This document shows positions 6,411-10,055 of a DNA stretch of 10,055 nt, piece after piece. Source of the DNA: Candidatus Bathyarchaeota archaeon (GTDB taxonomy: Archaea; Thermoproteota; Bathyarchaeia; Bathyarchaeales; DTEX01). The stretch's first letter is position 1. The number at the start of each line of letters is the position of its first letter. The notes beneath the pieces were generated by a model. That model saw only the letters and a program-made list of their open reading frames with translations, was not told the DNA's origin and searched no databases. Both the position numbers and the translations under genes were made by a program. Location of the stretch: the NCBI GenBank assembly GCA_021158305.1, contig JAGGUU010000182.1:1-10055 (forward strand). Direction: 5' to 3'.

Positions 6411-7855
6411 CCTTTTATAACTGCAAGCGGAACTAGCCTTGCAACACGCTTAGCAATGCCTACAGCATCACTGACTGCCGCGACTCTATCAACATCCTTG
6501 TATGCGGGATCAGCCTCCTCGGCGAGTACTGTGGAGCTAGCTGACCTAACAACGATCCCTCTCTTCTGCAGATTCTTCTTGACGTCTCCTCCCCAGAACC
6601 TTCGCTTAGCAGCAGCTCGGCTCATCATTCTGCCAGCGCCATGAGCAGTTGAGCCAAAAGACACATCCATAGCTTTCTGGGTCCCAACGAGTACATAGGA
6701 ACTCGTGCCCATTGATCCTGGAATCAAAACTGGCTGGCCGATTTCACGATAATCAGCAGGTACCGCTTCATGTCCAGGAGGAAAGGCTCTCGTAGCTCCT
6801 TTCCTATGAACCCAAACCTTAACTCTTCTATTCTCTACGTCATGTTCTTCAATCTTCGCAATGTTATGCGCTACATCATAGACCAGCTTTAATCCTATCT
6901 TATCTGCCGAAACTCCCAAGGCTTCTTCAAAGCTTTGACGAAGCCAATGCGTGATCATCTGCCTATTGACGAAGGCATAGTTTACGGCGCAGCACATCGC
7001 CTCAAAATAGTCTTGAGCTTCTCTGCTCTTTCCCGGAGCACATGCAAGTTCCCTGTCTGGTAGAGATATGCCATATTTATGGGTGGCTCTTTCTACAACG
7101 CGGAGATAATCGGAGCATATTTGATGTCCAAATCCGCGTGATCCACAGTGAACCATAGCAGTTACTTGTCCTTCATGCGTTATCCCGAAAGCTTTGGCTA
7201 CTTCCGGAATATATATCTTGTCAACCTTTTGAACCTCTAGAAAATGATTCCCTGAACCAAGCGTCCCGATCTGGGATAATCCGCGCTTCTTAGCTGTTGA
7301 GGAGACCTTATCCGGATTAGCATACTCCATGCATCCATTCTCTTCGCAATGCTTTACGTCTTCAGGCCAGCCGAATCCTTGATCAACTATTCTTGGAACA
7401 CCCTCCGTGACTATGCGGTCTAGCTCGCTCATTGAAACGCTTGTCTTTCTGCGGCTTCCCAGCCCGCATGGAACGTTTCTAAAGATTATCTCAGCCAGCT
7501 TCACTAGATGAGGACGAATATCCTCTTCTGAAAGATTTGTTGTTAAGAGCCTAACGCCACAGTTTATGTCGTAACCTACCCCTCCAGGACTAATCACGCC
7601 CTCTTCATAGTCGGTGGCCGCCACTCCGCCTATTGGAAAGCCGTATCCCTCGTGTCCATCTGGCAGGGTTATCGCATACTTATAAATTCCGGGAAGATGC
7701 GCTACATTCGCGCATTGAATCAATGTTCGGTCGGTCTTCATCTTTGAAAGCAATTCTTCATCAGCGAAGACCATTCCAGGAACACGCATTCCACGCTTAA
7801 ACTTTTTAGGAATACGCCAAGTATATTCATCTATTCTTTCTAGTGGAACGCTCAT
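6407..7855 (-). CDS. rtcB: RtcB RNA-splicing ligase (3'-phosphate/5'-OH RNA ligase)
   Basis: RtcB joins RNA 2',3'-cyclic phosphate or 3'-phosphate ends to 5'-OH ends using GTP and Mn2+; in archaea it seals tRNA exons after intron excision. The protein is 482 residues, the usual archaeal length, with no intein. Key motifs are in place: GGVGYDINCGVRL with Asp96 and Cys99, GSGNHFLEVQ with Asn203 and His204, HCGSRGFGHQ with His236, DVAHNIAKIEEH with His330, VHRKGATRAFPPG (349-361), and STAHGAGR with His405 as the guanylylated histidine. These track within one or two positions of the Pyrococcus horikoshii enzyme (D95, C98, H203, H234, H329, H404, from memory). A strong Shine-Dalgarno sequence supports the ATG at 7855. 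Archease, its usual activator, is not seen in the window. The gene converges on xpf and diverges from the TIM-barrel gene. Confidence 0.98.
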   Translation of the reverse strand: MSVPLERIDEYTWRIPKKFKRGMRVPGMVFADEELLSKMKTDRTLIQCANVAHLPGIYKYAITLPDGHEGYGFPIGGVAATDYEEGVISPGGVGYDINCGVRLLTTNLSEEDIRPHLVKLAEIIFRNVPCGLGSRRKTSVSMSELDRIVTEGVPRIVDQGFGWPEDVKHCEENGCMEYANPDKVSSTAKKRGLSQIGTLGSGNHFLEVQKVDKIYIPEVAKAFGITHEGQVTAMVHCGSRGFGHQICSDYLRVVERATHKYGISLPDRELACAPGKSREAQDYFEAMCCAVNYAFVNRQMITHWLRQSFEEALGVSADKIGLKLVYDVAHNIAKIEEHDVENRRVKVWVHRKGATRAFPPGHEAVPADYREIGQPVLIPGSMGTSSYVLVGTQKAMDVSFGSTAHGAGRMMSRAAAKRRFWGGDVKKNLQKRGIVVRSASSTVLAEEADPAYKDVDRVAAVSDAVGIAKRVARLVPLAVIKG

Positions 7856-7859
7856 AGAT

Positions 7860-7866
7860 CCTCTCC
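7860..7866 (-). promoter_or_regulatory. Shine-Dalgarno sequence for rtcB
   Basis: On the minus strand GGAGAGG lies four bases before ATG 7855. With the TATA-like element at 7889-7898 the leader would be about 10-15 bases, so the site sits at the very 5' end of the message. Confidence 0.5.
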
Positions 7867-7888
7867 AAACCGTAGTATTATTATGGAT

Positions 7889-7898
7889 TAATATAAAC
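7889..7898. promoter_or_regulatory. Shared TATA-like element between rtcB and the epimerase-like gene
   Basis: TAATATAAAC on the plus strand reads GTTTATATTA on the minus strand, so both directions contain a good TATA-like box. It lies about 38 bases before the rtcB ATG and 37 before the GTG at 7931. Both genes also have a Shine-Dalgarno-like sequence near the expected 5' end. No second clear TATA box is visible in this 75-base gap. Confidence 0.45.
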
Positions 7899-7918
7899 TA
7901 TTTCAAGACGGTGTAGCT

Positions 7919-7923
7919 GGGGG
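7919..7923 (+). promoter_or_regulatory. G-rich ribosome-binding site supporting a GTG start
   Basis: GGGGG lies seven bases before GTG 7931. It is a weak Shine-Dalgarno match, but nothing better is near. The first residues, MKISICNEIF, form the expected first beta strand of the TIM barrel, so the GTG is almost certainly the start. Confidence 0.35.
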
Positions 7924-7930
7924 AATCTGC

Positions 7931-8746
7931 GTGAAGATCTCCATATGCAATGAGATTTTTAGGGGATGGGAGATGGAGGAAGCTTTTAGATTTGTCTCTA
8001 AGATAGGCTATGAGGGTGTGGAGATAGCTCCATTCACGATATCGAATGATATTAGGAATATAAGTAAAAAGAAATGTGAAGAGATAAAAAGTATAGCTTC
8101 TTCATACGGCCTGGAGATCGTTGGAACTCACTGGCTTCTCAGAGGTCCTAAAGGACTTCATATTACTCATCCCAGTGAAAACGTGAGAAAACGTACAGAA
8201 CGCTATCTTTGTGATCTTGTGAAATTCACAAGCGAAATTGGCGGAAGAATCATGGTTTTTGGATCTCCCAACCAAAGAAATGTTCTGAAAGGAATATCTC
8301 GGGAAAAGGCTTGGAGGTATGCCGAAGAAATATTTTCAGCATGTAGCGAGTTCGCTGAGGATTATGATGTTATAATAGCTTTTGAACCTTTAGCTAGATC
8401 ATTAACAAATTTTATAAACACCGCAGAAGAGGCTATACGGTTAATAGAAAAGATCGCCCATACAAACTTTAGGCTTAACTTAGACGTGTATAGCATGCTC
8501 GATGAGAGAAGACCCTTGCCCGATATCATAAGGATAAGTAAAGACTACCTTGTTCATTTTCATGCTAATGACGATAATATGTTGGGACCTGGATTTGGAA
8601 ATGTGGATTTTAAGCAGATAATGAATGCTTTAAAGGAAATAGGCTACAAAGGTTTCATATCTGTTGAGGTCTTTGATTTCTCTCCGGGCCCGCAAAGAAT
8701 AGCAACTATAAGTCTGGAAACCCTTAAGCGAGTGTTATTCAGCTAG
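7931..8746 (+). CDS. Sugar phosphate isomerase/epimerase-family TIM barrel (tagatose 3-epimerase-like)
   Basis: This is a 271-residue protein of the AP-endonuclease-2/xylose-isomerase-like superfamily, with a GTG start. It opens with KISICNEIF and IGYEGVEIAP (25-34), the first strands of the barrel. Metal-ligand candidates are Glu152 in IAFEPLAR, Asp185 in NLDVY, His211 in VHFHANDDN and Glu246 in SVEVFD. These four positions correspond, from memory, to the Mn-binding Glu152, Asp185, His211 and Glu246 of Pseudomonas cichorii D-tagatose 3-epimerase. A metal-dependent ketose epimerase or isomerase is the best guess. The actual sugar is not predictable, and related fold members include hydroxypyruvate isomerase and inosose enzymes. 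An endonuclease IV role is unlikely, because the extra zinc ligands of that enzyme are not apparent. No other sugar genes are nearby. Confidence 0.85.
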   Translation: MKISICNEIFRGWEMEEAFRFVSKIGYEGVEIAPFTISNDIRNISKKKCEEIKSIASSYGLEIVGTHWLLRGPKGLHITHPSENVRKRTERYLCDLVKFTSEIGGRIMVFGSPNQRNVLKGISREKAWRYAEEIFSACSEFAEDYDVIIAFEPLARSLTNFINTAEEAIRLIEKIAHTNFRLNLDVYSMLDERRPLPDIIRISKDYLVHFHANDDNMLGPGFGNVDFKQIMNALKEIGYKGFISVEVFDFSPGPQRIATISLETLKRVLFS

Positions 8747-8830
8747 AATCTTTAGGTAGCATCGAGATAAATTAAAATCTAAAAAGAGAGAAATAATAAG
8801 CAGATAAGTTGGATTTTTAGGCGTCTAAAG

Positions 8831-9334
8831 ATGTGGAAGAAAGTAGCGGAATGCTTGAAAGGTTACCCCGAGAGACTTAACGTCGCGAGAATACTTATCC
8901 AGTATGGATTCAGTATAAAAAACGGGAAGATCTACTGCGATAAGATCGTAATCCCAATAACTGAAATAAGCCGTGTTGCAGGAGTCGATAGAAGAACAGT
9001 AATACGTACAATAAGAATGATTGATCGAAATCCAGATCTAAAAGAGATTTTCAGAAACTTGAAGCCTGCAGGAGCTTCACTTAGGGAAGTCGCTAAATAC
9101 CTAAATTTTGGAGTTATTGAGATAACTCCCGTTGATGCGCGGATGCCTGGAATTCTAGCAGGTTCAGCCTCTCTGTTGGCTGAAAAGGAGATCAGCATAA
9201 GACAAGCAATCGTTGATGATCCTGAACTAACTCCGGAGCCGAAGCTTGTATTAATAGCCGAGAAGAAGATCCCGGGAGAGATTATTCCAAAGCTCCTGAA
9301 AGTTAAGGGAGTTGAGAAAGTCTCGGTATATTAG
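8831..9334 (+). CDS. Predicted HTH-ACT regulator of amino acid metabolism (COG2150-like)
   Basis: This 167-residue protein has two parts. The N-terminal half holds a helix-turn-helix-like segment, with KIVIPITEISRVAGVDRRTV (38-57) reading as a classic HTH: I-T-E-I-S-R-V-A-G-V-D-R-R-T-V. The C-terminal half, from about residue 95 (GVIEITPVDARMPGILAGSA), is an ACT domain, the small fold that binds amino acids in regulatory proteins. It ends in KLLKVKGVEKVSVY, the typical last helix and strand. This arrangement and length fit the archaeal family annotated as a predicted regulator of amino acid metabolism. It probably senses a small effector, but target genes and ligand are unknown. ATG 8831 has no Shine-Dalgarno sequence, so the message may be leaderless; AT-rich sequence at about 8791-8808 could hold its TATA box. 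It does not share an operon with an obvious biosynthetic gene. Confidence 0.85.
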   Translation: MWKKVAECLKGYPERLNVARILIQYGFSIKNGKIYCDKIVIPITEISRVAGVDRRTVIRTIRMIDRNPDLKEIFRNLKPAGASLREVAKYLNFGVIEITPVDARMPGILAGSASLLAEKEISIRQAIVDDPELTPEPKLVLIAEKKIPGEIIPKLLKVKGVEKVSVY

Positions 9335-9350
9335 GAAAACATAAAATATT

Positions 9351-10055
9351 CTAAAGATTCGAGTCTTTCCCCTCATGAATAGTGATCTTGTCAGGTACAA
9401 GCCTCTCTTTTTCTGTAAAGAAGAATCTCGTCTGACCCATCGTCTTTACATCTAAGGATTTAATCTTCACTATTATCGGGAAATCTTTCACCACCTTCCC
9501 CAGTAAGAGACAGTGATGAGGAGGCAGGTCACGTACAATCGAGGTTATAGTCTCGGCGTCTGCCCTTGCCGCTCTAGAGATTATTTGAAGATCATGCTCA
9601 TTAACGAAGTTTAAAAGAAAGATATTGTCAGCTTGGCGATAAATATTCTCATGTATTGTGTTCGGTTGGTTCGTTATGAAAGTTGTGAAGAGTCCAAAAT
9701 GCCGCATTCTTGTGACTATATCGTCCCAGTAGGTCTCCTTTAAGTAGAGATGAGCTTCCTCGGCGAATAGGAAAACCGCTCTTATCTTCCACTGAGAAAG
9801 TATCTCTTGAATCTTTGCGAGAACGTATTCCACAACCATTTGACGATCTGAGGGTGAAGTGTCGCTTAGATCTATTACTATTATTCCCCCGCCGTTCCTT
9901 TCGGTTCTACGGAGCAACTTTTCAAAATCTGTCGCCTCAGCCATATTATCGGTGAAGAATCCAGAATTAACGAGCGCTGAATATCGTGAATATAATGCGT
10001 CTTTAACACGTTGATTACATTTCCAGTTCTGTATGGCCTCTCCAAGATTATGAAG
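9351..10055 (-). CDS. HerA-like (DUF87-type) ATPase, C-terminal part; N-terminus beyond window edge
   Basis: The minus-strand frame is open from the right edge to a TAG at 9353-9351, showing 234 residues. An internal ATG at 9944 is unlikely to be the start, because the frame continues upstream with protein-like sequence (ALYSRYSALVNSGFF). IIVIDLSDTS is the strand typical of the HerA/FtsK/VirB4 core. AVFLFAEEAHLYL is the Walker B motif with the paired glutamates at about 9750-9773. RHFGLFTTFITNQPNTI matches the HerA sensor segment (usually sTQrP), and QADNIFLLNFVNEHDLQII follows as in DUF87 ATPases. Walker A lies outside the window. HerA works with NurA nuclease in DNA end resection, but DUF87 paralogues pump or process other substrates, and NurA is not visible here. 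The family call is strong; identity with HerA itself is open. Confidence 0.85.
   Translation of the reverse strand, partial: LHNLGEAIQNWKCNQRVKDALYSRYSALVNSGFFTDNMAEATDFEKLLRRTERNGGGIIVIDLSDTSPSDRQMVVEYVLAKIQEILSQWKIRAVFLFAEEAHLYLKETYWDDIVTRMRHFGLFTTFITNQPNTIHENIYRQADNIFLLNFVNEHDLQIISRAARADAETITSIVRDLPPHHCLLLGKVVKDFPIIVKIKSLDVKTMGQTRFFFTEKERLVPDKITIHEGKDSNL

Noticed and set aside
6407..7855. Possible intein in RtcB
   Set aside because: Some archaeal RtcB genes carry inteins, but all active-site motifs here are continuous within 482 residues, and no insert is present.
8932..9198. Open minus-strand frame opposite the HTH-ACT regulator
   Set aside because: The HTH and ACT domains are on the plus strand; the antisense frame has no start signal or domain.
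1..10055. CRISPR arrays, tRNA genes, insertion sequences or phage genes
   Set aside because: No regularly spaced repeats, cloverleaf-like sequence with a CCA/T-loop motif, transposase motifs or terminal inverted repeats were noticed on either strand. A computed scan (tRNAscan-SE, CRISPR finder) would be decisive.

Overview
This window looks like an ordinary stretch of archaeal chromosome, most likely from the TACK/Proteoarchaeota side (a Bathyarchaeia-like or crenarchaeal-like lineage). That placement is inference. It rests on a short XPF-type ERCC4 nuclease without a helicase domain, an intein-free archaeal-length RtcB RNA ligase, a HerA-like ATPase, a predicted ACT-domain regulator of the COG2150 type that I know mainly from archaea, and a relative of coenzyme F420 gamma-glutamyl ligase. 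TATA-like boxes lie about 20-38 bases before many starts, and starts with and without a Shine-Dalgarno sequence are mixed. No tRNA, rRNA, insertion sequence, phage gene or CRISPR array was found. Coding density is high, with intergenic gaps of about 16-135 bases, so no gene-free stretch exceeds 300 bases.

Layout. Positions 1-1555 (minus) hold a large protein, at least 518 residues and cut by the left edge. It has a long N-terminal region I do not recognise and a C-terminal protein-kinase-like domain. A divergent promoter region follows. A plus-strand series of five genes then runs from 1693 to 6410: a divergent CofE-like protein, a membrane-anchored HtrA/DegP-type serine protease with a PDZ domain, a very short low-molecular-weight tyrosine-phosphatase-like protein, an Eis-like GNAT acetyltransferase, and the XPF-type nuclease. 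These look like individually promoted genes more than one operon, because most have their own TATA-like box and gaps of about 80-125 bases.

The XPF gene converges on rtcB (7855-6407, minus) and the two stop codons share bases. rtcB is divergent from a sugar isomerase/epimerase-family TIM barrel (7931-8746), and one AT-rich element between them could serve as TATA box in both directions. Next come an HTH-ACT regulator (8831-9334) and, converging on it with a 16-base gap, the C-terminal part of a HerA-like ATPase that runs off the right edge.

The genes do not form one obvious pathway. DNA repair and processing (XPF, HerA-like), RNA repair or tRNA splicing (RtcB), envelope protein quality control (HtrA), and possible phosphorylation signalling (kinase-like plus phosphatase-like) are interspersed. 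I did not find a convincing undescribed multi-gene system. The items most worth a second look are the kinase with its large unknown N-terminal region, the aberrant CofE-like protein, the minimal phosphatase, and the compact convergent and divergent junctions.
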